From positions 1 through 5,200 of the forward strand of contig CALMPQ010000281.1 of assembly GCA_937872005.1 (NCBI GenBank): DNA of 5,200 nucleotides, written 5' to 3'. The DNA is from an uncultured Propioniciclava sp. (GTDB lineage Bacteria; Actinomycetota; Actinomycetes; Propionibacteriales; Propionibacteriaceae). The notes beneath the pieces are model-generated. The model saw only the letters and a list, made by a program, of their open reading frames with translations. It did no database searches and had not been told where the DNA came from. Both the position numbers and the translations under genes were made by a program. Positions 5,162-5,200 of the stretch are shown in pieces. How positions within the stretch are numbered: the stretch's first letter is position 1; the number at the start of each line of letters is the position of its first letter.

Positions 5162-5200
5162 ACGTGGTGAGGCGGGCCAGGCCTGGTGGGTGGGAGATCG
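5162..5200. other. Right edge, no gene recognised
   Basis: The last 39 bases contain the 10-bp palindrome CCAGGCCTGG (5177-5186). No reading frame here gives a recognisable protein end on either strand. Confidence 0.5.

Noticed and set aside
5177..5186. CCAGGCCTGG palindrome at the right edge
   Set aside because: Ten GC-rich bases with no neighbouring context in the window; cannot be told from chance.

Overview
The window is high-GC DNA, densely coding, with GC-rich third codon positions and strong purine-rich ribosome binding sites. This points to an actinobacterium. The protein set would fit the Propionibacteriaceae or a relative, but that placement is an impression from composition and gene families and was not tested. 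There is no sign of a mobile element, CRISPR array, tRNA or rRNA.

Layout: the first 502 bases hold, on the minus strand, the start of a ClpB disaggregase gene that runs off the left edge. A divergent intergenic region of about 314 bases (503-816) separates it from a rightward series of five genes. These are a tandem universal stress protein (817-1563), a two-transmembrane DesK/NarX-type histidine kinase (1669-2634), its NarL/FixJ-type response regulator (2637-3296, 2 bases after the kinase), a six-helix DUF308/HdeD-like membrane protein (3414-3935), and a lipoprotein serine protease of the HtrA/DegP type with a C-terminal PDZ domain (3998-5095). A strong 15-bp hairpin at 5120-5161 closes the series.

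Reading as a unit: every gene fits protein or envelope stress. ClpB rescues aggregates in the cytosol and the USP is a stress-state protein. The kinase has almost no extracellular domain, so it probably senses the membrane itself or a membrane partner. The membrane protein and the exported protease act in the envelope, as does the kinase's likely stimulus. The simplest inference is that the two-component system controls the downstream envelope genes and perhaps itself. Candidate operator-like palindromes lie just upstream of the kinase (1600-1614) and in the gap before the HdeD-like gene (3331-3342, within a 25-bp-spaced repeat). This layout resembles other actinobacterial loci where a two-component system sits beside an HtrA-type protease. 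I see no clearly new system. The most interesting points are the regulatory DNA and the unusual details of the kinase, USP and protease.
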